A DNA stretch of 64,000 nucleotides from Meconema thalassinum. Its lineage: Eukaryota > Arthropoda > Insecta > Orthoptera > Tettigoniidae. A model generated the notes under the pieces. It ran no database searches, was not told where the DNA came from, and saw only the letters and a list, made by a program, of their open reading frames with translations. Each line of letters starts with the position of its first letter. The first letter of the stretch is position 1. The stretch spans positions 345,686,444-345,750,443 of the forward strand of contig OX336389.2 in assembly GCA_946902985.2 (NCBI GenBank). Direction: 5' to 3'. A program made the translations under genes and the position numbers. Shown here one piece after another: positions 30,103 through 40,769 of the stretch.

Positions 30103-31517
30103 GGTCAGAATCTCAGTCTGTAGCATGCCCTGTCCATACAATTATACAGGAACCCTATGACCTAAATGTAAGAAATGAATCATTACATGAACTAAATGAT
30201 GAAGGTATTATTCAGGAAGTGGTTAGTAAGAGCCCCATAGTTAAATTTAACGTGTCCGAGGCGTACACAGATGTTTTAATTGATAGTGGTTGTATGAAGA
30301 GTTGCATAAGTAGTGCATTTTATGATAAAATGAAAGGAACTGGAGTAAATTTTGAGGAGATGCCAATTAAAAGCACTTTTGTTATCACAGCTGTTGGGAA
30401 GAGGTCTAAAGTAATTTCTAAGCAAGTTTTAGTAGACATTAAAGTTAATAATCATGTAGAGAAGCAGATTTGCCTTGTAATTCCAAATTTAGTATTCAGT
30501 GTTATCTTGGGTTCAGAGTGGCTAAGTAGAGTGTCTGGTAACTTATGTTATGATGTAGGGAGTTTGAAATTTAAATGGGGAGATTCTGAAGTAGAAGTAG
30601 CGTTCAATGACCATATTCAGAGGAGTAGTATTGTAGGTGTGATTTGTACTTTAAATGAGATATCGCCAGCCGTAGAGCGGGGTTCTCCATGTTTTGTGGG
30701 CAGTGTGATTACGAACGGAAGTCTAGAGGACTCGTTACGTGATGCTGCATTTCTGGGAAATATAGAGGTGGAACAATGTGTTCGGCTCTATGATGTGTTA
30801 TGGTGTAATAGGAGAGTTTTTGAGGATCGCATTGGTATGGCCAATTGCTATACCCATTCATTGAACGTTATTGATAGGCCAGTATTCACAGGACATAGAT
30901 ATCCTGTACCTTTCGCTTATCAGAGTGCAGTTGAGGCACAAATTAATCAGATGCTTGAAGATGGGATTATTGAGCACTCTAACAGTCCGTATGTTAATTC
31001 TTTGATAACGGTACCCAAGACCGACGGCACTGTTCGTATTTGTTTAGACGCTCGTTTGGTTAACAGTAGAATTAGTTCAGATCAGCTGAAATCTATGTCA
31101 ATAGAGGAATTAATGCAAACATTTGAGGGGAAAAAGTATTTCACTTGTGTAGATTTGAGTTCCAGTTTTTGGCAAGTGCCACTTATGTACGAAGATAGAC
31201 CATTTACAGCTTTTAGTCATAAATATAACCTTTATCAATTTTGTAGAACACCTTATGGGTTAAAGAGTAGTTCAGCAGCTTTAATTAGGGCTTTAAACAT
31301 CGCATTAGGGGATGACACAGGAGAGTTTGTAACCATTTACATAGATGATATGGTAATTAGTTCACGCAGTTTTGAGGAGCATGTACGTCATTTAAATATA
31401 GTTTTTCAGAAGTTAGATCAGGCAGGGTTCACTTTGAAGCTGTCTAAGTCGTCATTCTGTCAGTCAGAAGTGACATTTTTAGGTCATAGAGTGTCGAGTA
31501 GAGGTGTGACACCATAG
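30082..31517 (+). CDS. Gypsy Pol: protease and reverse transcriptase (truncated)
   Basis: Open in the -1 frame from the slip site; first ATG at 30219. The retropepsin motif is LIDSGC with the flap/ILG counterpart VILGSEWL. The RT has MLEDGIIEHSNSPY, RICLDARLVN, VDLSSSFWQVPL, YGLKSS and the catalytic YIDD (about 31340), then LGHRVSSRGVTP, where a stop ends the frame. Relatives go on to RNase H and integrase; a deletion between about 31520 and 31600 removed most of them. Without them it cannot insert alone. Confidence 0.9.
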
Positions 31518-31589
31518 GAAGGTAGGGTTAGTATGTGTGGACAGTAGCAACAGGGCATCGTTACAGACACTGAGAAATAGGTAGGTAGA

Positions 31590-31762
31590 GCAACGTGAGG
31601 ACGTTCATTTAAGGGAGCCACTGGCAAGGTTGGAAGCAGGTGACGCAGAAACATTTATAGTTTCCAAATGTATTGGGAAAACAGCATATGTGCTGGAGAA
31701 TAGTGAGGGAAACAGATTATACGGGACGTATAATATACATAGTCTACGAAAATATGTGTCAT
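31590..31762 (+). pseudogene. Gypsy integrase C-terminal remnant
   Basis: After the deletion a short frame reads VSKCIGKTAYVLENSEGNRLYGTYNIHSLRKY and ends at 31762, resembling the SH3/chromo-like C-terminal end of Gypsy integrases (KTAYVL and YNI..LR motifs). Confidence 0.7.
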
Positions 31763-32821
31763 AAAGTGAGTGTGTTTAGCTGGCGAGCCAGCCTATCAAA
31801 TGAGTAAGTGTGGTATTTGGTGCGTGGAAGAGATGGTCTTCCAGGCAGGCGTATCAGAAGTCGCACAGGGGGGTAGTATGTAAGTAAATGAGAGTTTTTA
31901 AGGTACAGGGAAATATGACGGGATTGTCGGATGCTCTTGAGCACTAAAATGTCTCGATACACCAAGGCCAGAATTTGGTAGCGCTGGTGAATTCCCATTT
32001 GCCTCCAAGAGATGGGTGAGCGCTTGTACATGGTATTTTTGCTTAAGGCGTCCACGAGGCAAAAGATGGGCCATCAGAATGCGAGACAGTCCTTCATGAA
32101 ACTCATACATATCAGCACACGTGATTTCTGTTTACGGCCTCGCCATGTAAGATTTGTAAGTGTGTAATTTAAGGTAATTTGTACAATGGTATTATTTCTG
32201 TGTTGAGAACTAGTACTAAGTAGAATATGGTCTACGGGAACTTAACAAGACAGGGCGATTACGGCACAGAAATATTTGGTGTTATATGTAATGCGCATTT
32301 ACTGTTTTTTTTTTTTCAGAAGTCAATATTAATTTAATCTACTTTAAAGAGAGATTAAGTATTATGGTCACGAGGCGCTGCCACAATAGTGTGATCGTGT
32401 GCTCAGTGATAAGTGAGATTAAATTTCACCATAAGGAAGGGACCTCCAGTGAAATTAGGAAGTTCTATGGTGATATAAATATATCAGAACACCTTCAATG
32501 CGTGTGATATGACATCATAAATACATAGTGCTCACACATTAATTATGTCTATTTCTCCAACATAGAGGAATTTGAGAGGCGGAAATATCCGTGGAACACT
32601 ATTTTATATGAGAAACATTGGACTGGTTGCAAAGTGCAATCCATAGTGACAACAAACTTTGACGCAAAGTGCGTGAAGAAAAATTATGAGTGTATATATC
32701 TGTAATTTAGGGTGATCTCATTTATGTAATATGTATTTTGGATGGGGTTTATTAACGTGTCTGGGATAATCGGATAATGGACCGTCGTCACGGTAAATCA
32801 TCCGATGATCCGAGGCGAATA
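31763..32821 (+). other. Gypsy region between pol and 3' LTR
   Basis: No env-like frame: no signal peptide plus membrane segment was found. Minus-strand open frames at 31759-32110 have no recognised domain. Contains a T run at 32308-32319. The polypurine tract before the 3' LTR is weak (GAGGCGAA). Confidence 0.5.
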
Positions 32822-34193
32822 TGTAACGTGTTTTTCGTGGGGTTTTTATGCAACTGGCATAAGTCAGTAGGAAGCCATTCTATATTTATTTACGCGGCAA
32901 ATTGTTCAGCCAAGAGAATTTTTCATGTTAATTTATTATTATTATTAATTTATTATAATTATTATTTAGATATTTTCGGAGCATTTTATAAAAATTATTA
33001 GCATTCAGATAGGTTTTCTATGTCTTAGAAAACGCTATCATGCAAATTATTACGAACGACGATATCATAGAAAATTATCTGATTACGGAATTTTACGGAG
33101 TTTTCGTCAGTTAGGGTATATCGAGAGACGTGACTCACTGGGATTTCAAATACAAGCTTAATCCTGTCGGGAAGTATTACGCAAGCGGGCTCGCATCGTC
33201 CAGGAAAGGCGAATTGTTGAAACGGAACCCTCCCGCCGAGTGTAATGACCCAGAGGAGGGGAAGATCGCGTGGTGGGTCAGCCAATCAGTAGAGGACCAC
33301 GCAAGCTGAAGCCGGCGGAAGAGTGGGGGGGCCGACGTGTGCATATATCGTTCAGCGCGCCGTCGAACGAGGACTATCTGTGAAATACTTGAGGAGTATG
33401 GGTGCGCGTGCGAGTGGCTCCGATGTTCGGTGGAGTTAGCGACAATCTGTGAAATACTTGACGAGTATGTTGTACGCGGGAATCGCTCCGATGTTCCGTG
33501 GATTGGAGGACTAACTTTTGTAAAACTTAACCAGTGTGGTTATACGAGTGTTTGGGTCCGATGTACGGACCATAGAATTATCTAATCTACCAGTATATCA
33601 TCAAACATCGACGAAGATGACGACATCCAGGAGACTGTGGGAAGCTCACAGCATCATCCAGTACGAGGGAAAGGCTTCGGGCATTTCCAGTGGTAAGCGC
33701 CAATGACGCAGAAATACGCAATCTCTCATTTCTCGTTGTTTTACATTTCATATTTCAGTAACTTCATAGCTTGGAAATAAGAGTAAAATCAATTTATCAA
33801 ACTCCGTTTTCACGTAATTTTCTATCGGTAATATTCAAATCACAACGCTCCAATTTAAATTTTAAACTTATTGTTATTATTAATTTTGCTATACTTGTTT
33901 TATATAATAAATTCATTTCTTTTACAATGCAATCTTTGCTTTCAGTAGGTAGCATTAGATATAGACCAATTCCTTCTCCTGATACAATTGTTTGTTGGGT
34001 TAATGATCAAATCATACCACGATCTGAGTGAATAGAGTCTTGAATGTGTTCTGCCAGAGCTAGACGTTGTTAAATACAAATTTAGATTTCAACATTGCAT
34101 TGAGGTCTTGGCGCCCATTAAAACAACATAGCTTAGGCAAAGGTAAACAGTTACATTTATCTCCCAACAGTGTGGGCTAGCCAAACTGCCACA
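32822..34193 (+). repeat. Gypsy 3' LTR
   Basis: 1372 bp, nearly identical to the 5' LTR. The TSD copy CCTA follows at 34194-34197 and the interrupted RTE resumes there. Confidence 0.94.
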
Positions 34194-34197
34194 CCTA

Positions 34198-34405
34198 TAT
34201 CAATACATGTGAAAAGTTTTTAGGCAAGAGAGAGAGGAAGGGAGGAATGGGTTACTTCTGAGACATGAGAAACAGTGAACAGCAGGAAGGAATATAACAA
34301 AAGACTTAACAATGTAAGGACACAAGAATAGAAAGTACAAGCTAGAACAGATTTCAACCAACTTAACAAAATAGTGAAGAGGAGTTTTCGACTTGATAAA
34401 AGAGT
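34198..34405 (+). pseudogene. RTE ORF2 linker fragment
   Basis: Short RTE segment between Gypsy and the 385-bp SINE. Lys/Arg/Asn-rich linker text (for example VRTQEQKVQARTDF-like) that matches the endonuclease-RT spacer by position only. Confidence 0.55.
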
Positions 34406-34790
34406 GTCTGTTAGGTAGTCAGCCCGAAGGCTGGTTGGATCCTCAAAAAGTACCGCCGTTACGTTATGTGAGTAGATACCCACAAAAACCCAAGGCAGCG
34501 CTATTTTGAGGCGTTCTAGGCAAGAAGAGGAGTGAGGTAGTTTGCTATTGCTTTCCTCACTGAGTCAGAACAGTAGTCCTAACCCTATGAGTTGAACCTT
34601 TCACAGCATTCACAGGCACTGACTGCGCCCCGAATGCCATTACTAAGCACCACCCATACCTCAGTAGCTTCCATATAATCACAGCCATGAGTGAGACTGA
34701 GACATCGGTGAAAAGCCACCTTTTACTCTAGCCTGTGCCAACTGACAAATGCAAATGTACTGTATTCATCAAGAGATGGCGAACAGGCCA
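34406..34790 (+). mobile_element. 385-bp SINE, family H, copy 1
   Basis: Flanked by the 11-bp TSD GATAAAAGAGT (34395-34405 and 34791-34801). A second copy of exactly the same length lies at 49069-49453 on the other strand with its own TSD, so both ends are well defined. No inverted ends and no poly-A; it ends in ...GGCGAACAGGCCA. The head has TGTTAGGTAGTCAGCCCG and a GGTTGGATCCT that could be a degenerate B box. Origin (tRNA or other) unclear. Confidence 0.9.
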
Positions 34791-34801
34791 GATAAAAGAG
34801 T

Positions 34802-34897
34802 ATTTATCAATAATTTAGCAACACAAGCAGAGATGGCAGCACAAAACAACGATAGTAGGACCCTATATCACATAACCAAAAGATTAACAGGAAAGTT
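34802..34897 (+). pseudogene. RTE ORF2 fragment before RT
   Basis: Reads INNLATQAEMAAQNNDSRTLY then ITKRLTGK, the conserved pre-RT helix of RTE ORF2. It includes the left TSD copy of the 48-bp LINE-tail insertion. Confidence 0.75.
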
Positions 34898-34945
34898 GGG
34901 GCAGATGACCTCGTAGTTCCACCCCTTAAAACAACAATATCTAAC
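34898..34945 (+). mobile_element. 48-bp tail-only insertion of the I-like LINE, copy 1
   Basis: Starts GGGGCAGATGACCTCGTAG, ends in TATCTAAC, and is flanked by the 13-bp TSD TAACAGGAAAGTT (34885-34897 and 34946-34958). It corresponds to the last 50 or so bases of the LINE at 22172-26818 and nothing more. Confidence 0.92.
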
Positions 34946-34958
34946 TAACAGGAAAGTT

Positions 34959-36179
34959 CTCTAGTTTTGATAAACCTGTGAAAGCCAAAGATGGGAGATT
35001 ACTGTCTACACAAAAGGAAGAACTAGAAAGATGGAGAGAACATTTTCTGGAGAAGAGCAGGAATATAGGGCTATAAGCACAGAACCACCGTCAAAAACAG
35101 AGATACAAAAGATAAACAACTAAAGAACAGTAAGGCGGCAGGTATGGACAACATTCCATCGGAAGCCTTGAAAGTAGATATGGACACTACAGTTGAGATT
35201 CAGTTCCCATTTTTTTTGAGAAGCTCTGGGAAGAAGAGAAGATTCCTACAGACTGGAAGAAAGGACTATTGATCAAGCTTCCGAAGAAAGGAGATTTATT
35301 GGAATGTGATAACTGGAGAGTGATTAGTCTCCTTTCAATCCCAAGTAAGGTTCTCTCGCGAGTAATTCTAGAAAGGATAAAACAGAGAGTTAATTTAAGG
35401 CTGAGGAATGTACAAGCAGGATTTAGAGAAGACTTTTCTTGTACAGACCGGATCAATACGCTGCGCATAATTATAAAACAATCAACGGAACTGCAATCGT
35501 CACTGTACCTACTATTCGTTATTTCGAAAAGGCGTTTGATAGTATAATGAGAGAGAAGATTTGGCAAGCCATGAAAGAGTTTGGGATTCCAAAGAAAATT
35601 ATAAAGATTACTCAAGAAATGTATGAGAATTACACCTGTCAAGTTTTACATCAGGGGATGTTGTCGGAGCCCATTCCAGTAAATACAGGAGTTAAACAAG
35701 GATGTTTGCTGACTCCAATACTGTTTCTCATGGTGCTGGATCTTATCAAAAAGAAAGCAATGAATTGCCGAAGAGGTATCCAGTGGGGACTAACAGACAG
35801 GTTGGAGGATCTGGAGTTCGCAGACGACCTGTGCTTGCTAGCCAGCAGTTACAAAGATATGGAAGCAAAGCTGAATGATTTAAGAACTGAAGCATCTGAG
35901 GTGGGATTGAAGATCGATGGAAGGAAAACCAAGGAGATGCGCCATAATAATCGAAATAAGGTATCATTATTTCTTGGGAATCAAGAGATCGATCAAGTCA
36001 AACAGTTTTGCTACCTGGGAAGTATGGTCACCACTGTGGGAGGTACTATGGAGGATATAGGAAATAGAATAAATAAGGCTATAAGAGCATTCGCAATGTT
36101 GAGACCAATCTGGAAAACAAGGGAACTTAACACCTATACCAAACTTCGCATCTTCAATTCAAATGTCAAGTCAATATTG
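34959..36179 (+). pseudogene. RTE ORF2 reverse transcriptase
   Basis: Contains KNSKAAGMDNIPSEAL, PTDWKKGLLIKLPKKGD, NWRVISLLSIPSKVLSR, QAGFREDFSCTDRI, FEKAFDSIMRE, GVKQGCLLTPILF and the active-site FADD (about 35823), then LGSMVTTVGGT and INKAIRAFAMLRPIW. A one-base frameshift lies near 35520 just before FEKAFDS and smaller lesions near 35060-35130. The palm catalytic residues are intact. Interrupted at 36179 by a 217-bp insertion. Confidence 0.92.
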
Positions 36180-36396
36180 TTAGAAATATGTAATCCAACA
36201 GGTGATCTATGGTTTAAATTAAGCGCCATGAAGCGCAACGCCATTGGTGGCGGTTCTATTTACGAGAATGTTCTCGTTGATTCATTTGTCTGCTTTTGTA
36301 TACATACGCCTGTATGTTACCTAGTCGTTCAGTTCGTATTAAATGTTTATCCTGAATATAAGCCCAGCCTTCATTCCCCTGCCATATACTTCTACA
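36180..36396. mobile_element. Short insertion, 217 bp, unclassified
   Basis: Splits the RTE between SNVKSIL and LYGCETW, with a 7-bp direct repeat AATATTG (36173-36179 and 36397-36403). The ends show weak inverted similarity (TTAGAAATATG against TGTAGAAGTATATG). Probably a MITE, family unknown. The open frame through it is chimeric. Confidence 0.7.
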
Positions 36397-36403
36397 AATA
36401 TTG

Positions 36404-36805
36404 CTCTACGGGTGTGAAACTTGGAAGACCAACAAACAACTCATTAACAGACTCCAAATATTTGTGAATAGATGCTTGAGGAATATCCTGAGGATATGGT
36501 GGCCACAAGTTATCTCCAATGAAGAGCTATGGAGAAGAACACAGCAAACACCCATTTATATTGAGATGCGTCGTAGGAAATGGATTGGGCATACATTACG
36601 ACGAGATGGAGACAACATAGCAAAACAAACCCTGGAATGGAATCCACATGATAGTAGGCGAAGAGGCAGACCAAGGAACACCTGGAGGAGGAGTGTAATA
36701 ACAGAAGGAATGGAGATAGGAGTGAAGACCTGGAACGAGATTAGGAGGATGGTGCAGAACGGAGTCCGATGGCGGAAATTCATCGATGCCCTATGCTCCA
36801 CTTAG
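36404..36805 (+). pseudogene. RTE ORF2 C-terminal domain
   Basis: LYGCETWKTNKQLINRLQIFVNRCLRNILRI, RRRKWIGHTLRRDGDNIAKQ and RRRGRPRNTWRRSV are hallmark blocks of RTE C-termini, ending with a stop at 36805. Followed by GAGATAAAGGAAATAAGTC and the short AGTC repeat that closes the element at 36841. Confidence 0.92.
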
Positions 36806-36854
36806 GAGATAAAGGAAATAAGTCAACTAAATCAGTAAGTCATAGTGCTCCAAT

Positions 36855-37346
36855 GTGGGCATAAAATAAATGAGAAAAAAAAGTAAACTACTTGCTATCA
36901 ATAAAATAAACATGATGTCTTCACTATGGTTACTAAGAGGTTCCAATGAAAAAAATAACAGAAGGAAGTTGAATATACACATCCAAGGATCACATTATGC
37001 CTATTTTTAATTTGCAAAACCTTTCATTGCCATTAAGTCTACATCTAAAAAATGATGATAATCTGTAGAATTATTATTCTTGTATCAGAAGCATACATAT
37101 TAAACACAGCTATATTATTTTTGCCCGCCACTTCCAATGCTTTTTCTGTTCCTTGATGAAAATCGTCTTCTGTACAGGAGGCTGGATATAGTCGACATTG
37201 AAGCCCACTCCTATCTTGATCAGTGTAGTTTACCAAATTATTCTGTGGAATGAAGTGCAAGTATAGTACAGTAATGTCACTCATATCCATTTATGTTTTA
37301 TGGGTCATATACCAAGTCATCATCATCTACCTCGTTATGATAAAAG
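36855..37346. other. LINE-A 3' end and unassigned flank
   Basis: 36855-36890 (ATAAAATAAATGAGAAAAAAAA) reads as the A-rich end of LINE-A, continuing from 21156. The rest holds a minus-strand 81-codon frame (37045-37290) without any recognised domain. Confidence 0.5.
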
Positions 37347-37496
37347 TACTGTCCGCGCATTATATCTCTGCCGGCGACGTATGTCATTACTTCCAGGAAA
37401 GGTCTATCGACTGTACTAGCCTCAGCAAAAACATTTCTAAAATCACTATTGTATTTATAATTATTATTTACATCGCCATGAACAGTTCTCCTTAAT

Positions 37497-37778
37497 ACGT
37501 ACTGGTCAAAGTCGTCGTAACAGTATTACTTCTCGCACGAGTTTTATCAGGAGTTGCAAACGAGTTCGATTCTCCTTCATCAATATCGCCCAACTCTCTC
37601 TTTATAAACAGCACCGTTCTTTTAGATACACCTTTTAGATAGCCTGTGCTTGGTTAACAGGAACATTGAAATCACCGCAAGCCGCTTCATTTTCCATGAA
37701 TTTTAGCACATTAGCCACCATCTCCCTACTTTGGCTATTCAGTTTCTTGGTTTTAACTTTAGAGATGACAGGTGCCAT
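37497..37778 (-). pseudogene. TE1 transposase N-terminus
   Basis: From the ATG at 37778: KKLNSQSREMVANVLKFMENE then, after a frameshift, GVSKRTVLFIKREL. This is the helix-turn-helix DNA-binding start typical of an insect mariner-type group (LNSQ.RE.V..V...ME and GVSKRT blocks). No catalytic region follows. Confidence 0.75.
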
Positions 37779-38433
37779 CTTTAACTTTACTTAAAAATGT
37801 AACTAAAAAAAAATAACACCAGCTTAACACATTAAATAATGCAAAAAATAATTCAACGGTACTGCAGAACTACATACTCTGACAATAGTCTGGCGAGTAC
37901 GGGGGCTGTTTTTTAATTAAGGGCCGTTTTTTAATTTAAAATTAACCGAACATTTTATTTTGAAACCACATTTATTTTTAGGTTTTGCATACCTTCCTCT
38001 ATTTTTCTACTTACAAGGGAAGTCTCTGAACCGGGGAATCGCGGATCCTGCTGAAACTTAGCAAATATGTTGCTTGAGCTCAACTAGGCAGAACCATGAA
38101 GAAAAATCTTTCGGAAATTAACTCCTGCCCTCCGTAGACGGCAATAAGTACAACAATTTTGAACTGTGCGCGCTGGTCAAGCGCGGGTGTCCCTCACGCC
38201 TGATTGGTGGCTCAAAAGGTCATGCTCCAAACGACTGCCCTCCCGTACTCGCGCTCACAACCTGCGCTGCGGCGTGGACATTAATGCTGCATCTTTACAA
38301 TGTATTGCACGTCGTGCTTTATTATTAATCATGCAATGTAAGGTATCACAAATACATATCATTACAACACAACACAGAGTAAACTGAACCAATAGTCAAA
38401 CAAGTGAGTAAGTGACCAAGCTACTTCACATTA

Positions 38434-39790
38434 GTTCTGACAACAGTGATGTTCGTGGTAATAATGTTGGAAACACAAACTGGTTTTACACCATCCACAC
38501 CGTATGAAACACGGGCGAGTGCAAGTACTACATTGTATTGCACTGATATCGAAACAATATGGCACAGGGTGTTCAAACCCACCGGGATTGTCGGACAGGT
38601 ACTGACTTCGGTACCATGCGTATTGCCACATTGAAGTAAAACGAGGGGACGACAATTGGTGATATGTCAGATTGTATTTCTCTGGGCCAAATTGATGTCA
38701 AAATTCAATAACCGAACGGTGTTCGAAAATCTACGGACAAAGCTTTTCCAGACCCTAAAGCCGTATACATCCAATGGTTGACAATAGGCTGTGGCTCCAG
38801 GAGGTATCATCCATCAGTCGTATGCGCTCTTCACTTTCTAACGATTTATGTCCAGAAAAGGAATCCAGAAGGAGTGCCGCATTGCCGGACGGTACATGCT
38901 GTTTGAAAACATTGTGAAACCAATCCTTCAATTGTGCGGATCCCATTTTGCCAGATTTTGTAGGAACAACGTAAATATTGTCATGTGCAAACATAGTTTC
39001 TTTCACCCTTTTTCCAAACACACCTTTTGGTTCTTTCAGAGTTATGAAGAGAGGTCCTAGTAGCTTGCCGGCTGCTGTTATTGTAGGCATTATTGTATAG
39101 CTGTGCGTTGTGGCCCCCACTGATTGCACTTTGGAGCAAACCGTTTTCGACCCTTTTATAGCCAGTGTCCTACCCGAACACATCTCCAAATTGAACCCAC
39201 TTTGATCACTATTACATACGTTCCCAGGGCCGAGAGAATCAAGAACCGATGTAACCTCTTCTACGAATATTTCTGCTGCTGACATAATATCCATTTCTCG
39301 ATGGGCATTCTTTGATGTCGTCACAGTTGTTATTTTTCGCGAAATGATATTATAGCGATCCTTAAAGTGCTGCACCCAGGTATGGCTGGCTTTAAACCCC
39401 GTACATTTTACGTCCTGTGCAGCTAGCATAGCCCATTGCTGAATTGTCACGTCATGTATTACTTCATTATTCTGATGGGCAATGTCAAATTGGGCTTTTA
39501 CGACACATGTTATTCAGCTCAATTTGTCGCGGCGGGTGCCTCCCCTTTTCACTTGCTCTGCCCACAAATATAAATCTTTCTTGCTTTTAAAACAGTGAAA
39601 CTTACTTTTTACCGGCGAAAAGGAAAGCAGACGCCTCTTACCGCTTTTCCAATAATCAACAGCATTTTATTTGTATTCCATACCTACAGCTTCATCTGAC
39701 ACTTTCCTGGGTGAGCTATCGGTGGCAGCCCAAATATTATCTTCATCAGAGATGTTGGTGTTACTGTCATCCGGTAGCTCATGTGTGGCG
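38434..39790 (-). pseudogene. Pogo-like transposase
   Basis: Read from 39790 down. An acidic N-terminus is followed, past a stop, by VDYWKSGKRRLLSF and CFKSKKDLYLW (first DNA-binding block), then FKASHTWVQHFKDRYNIISRKIT (second HTH, CENP-B type). The DDE_1 catalytic core follows, with NSDQSGF (first Asp), VGATTHSYTIMPTI and LLLDSFSGHK (second Asp). A frameshift near 38810 precedes a Cys-rich tail (38655-38434) with CSTCTRPCFIRCGWCKTSLCF...H...C, as in insect relatives. Frameshifts and stops make it a pseudogene. Confidence 0.88.
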
Positions 39791-39847
39791 ACAGTAAGAG
39801 TAGAATAGGAGTCCACGTTCATAGTGCTGTTCTCTATACAACCAGTT

Positions 39848-40167
39848 TTTTTTTTGTCGTGTGGCCTCCTGAGAGGCCGAGTGCAGGTCTTTCTAGTCGA
39901 CGCCCGTGGGCGACCTGCGCGTCGGGATATGAGATGGAATGGATGAAGATGAATGAAATTGGGTAAGGATGTGGAAGGAAGCGGCCGTGGCCTATCAGAA
40001 GGTACCGTCCCAGCATTTGCCTGGTGTTGAAAATGGGGAAACCACGGAAAACCATTTCAAGGACGGCCGACGGTGGGGCTCGAACCCACGCGTCTACCGA
40101 GTCAGCAGAGAGCTTGGCCCCATGACCTAAACACTGCGCTTTAGCCAGCGTAGCCACTGCTGTCGGT
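39848..40167 (-). mobile_element. tRNA-derived SINE, family C, copy 1
   Basis: Minus strand, 320 bp, TSD AACCAGTT (39840-39847 and 40168-40175). The tRNA-like head at the right has a B box GGTTCGAGCCCC; the body contains GGTTTTCCGTGGTTTCCCC and GCCACGGCCGCTTCC. It ends in a T run on the plus strand (A tail). Other copies at 40962 and 43997. Confidence 0.88.
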
Positions 40168-40769
40168 AACCAGTTATGATACCTGTAAATATCAATTAGC
40201 ATGACAAATAAACACACTTGTTACAAGAGACGAACGCCAGAAAGTTAGATGGGCACAAAACCATCAATAGCCTACCATCCTAACTGTCCAACAGGTCCTG
40301 TTCTTGAATGCTGAGAGGCCTTTCCATACATTTTCCATATTTTTCCTCCAGACAACATATAACTTTTGCAATGTTAATATTCATCATGCAATGCATGGGA
40401 CACTCTCCGTATACGGATATAAGTGTATGCCGGGTCTGTCGCCTCTCATTCGGTGACTGCACGCCGTAGGCCGGGAAGCAACCTCTGACGCAGCCAATGA
40501 AGCTCACGTCGCTGGCGCGCCAATTTAAACGAGTAAATCTTAATTTTTCATCTAGTACAAGGGGAAGTTAATTTCCGAAAGATTTCTCTTCACGGTTCTG
40601 CCTATTTGGGCTCACGCAACGTATCTGCAAAGTTCCAGCAGGATCTGCGATTCCCCGGTTCAGAGACTTCCCTTGTTAGTTGCCTTGTTTATTTTGGCAC
40701 TTGTCATACCTTAAAACTAAGTTCTAAAATCCCTCTGCATAAAAGTTTGCCGCCTGCTCTGACAACCAA

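Larger units (their letters stand above)
27228..34193 (+). mobile_element. Gypsy-type LTR retrotransposon, pol-deleted
   Basis: Two 1372-bp LTRs (27228-28599 and 32822-34193) differ at only a few bases that I could see (for example C/T near 27313, A/G near 27586, C/A near 28316). TSD CCTA (27224-27227 and 34194-34197). Internal order: primer site, gag, -1 overlap, protease, RT, then a jump to the integrase C-terminal end. RNase H and the integrase core are missing, so this copy is non-autonomous. The small number of LTR differences indicates a recent insertion. Confidence 0.95.
21170..36841 (+). mobile_element. Full-length RTE LINE with five nested insertions
   Basis: Bounded by the exact 13-bp TSD ATAGTGCTCCAAT (21157-21169 and 36842-36854). 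Subtracting the nested inserts, each with one TSD copy (22172-26834, 27228-34197, 34406-34801, 34898-34958, 36180-36403), leaves about 3.36 kb, the usual length of a complete RTE. Order: 5' UTR, endonuclease, RT, C-terminal domain, 3' end with an AAATCAGTAAGTC-type short repeat. One frameshift in the RT and a few lesions make this copy defective. Confidence 0.93.
38014..40675 (-). mobile_element. Pogo/Tigger-like element with long TIRs (TE3) inside TE2
   Basis: Ends CAAGGGAAGTCTCTGAACCG form imperfect inverted repeats of about 115 bp (38014-38130 and 40558-40675). The left flank ends in TA; the right TA has decayed to TTA. It encodes a CENP-B/DDE_1-type transposase on the minus strand and carries a SINE (39848-40167) upstream of the gene. 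Confidence 0.86.

Noticed and set aside
31759..32110. Possible env or integrase piece on the minus strand inside Gypsy
   Set aside because: No signal peptide, membrane segment or integrase motif; opposite to element direction.
36100..36467. Continuous 342-codon RTE frame through 36180-36396
   Set aside because: The last part (CNPTGDLWFKLSAMKRN onward) comes from the 217-bp insert, so the protein is chimeric.
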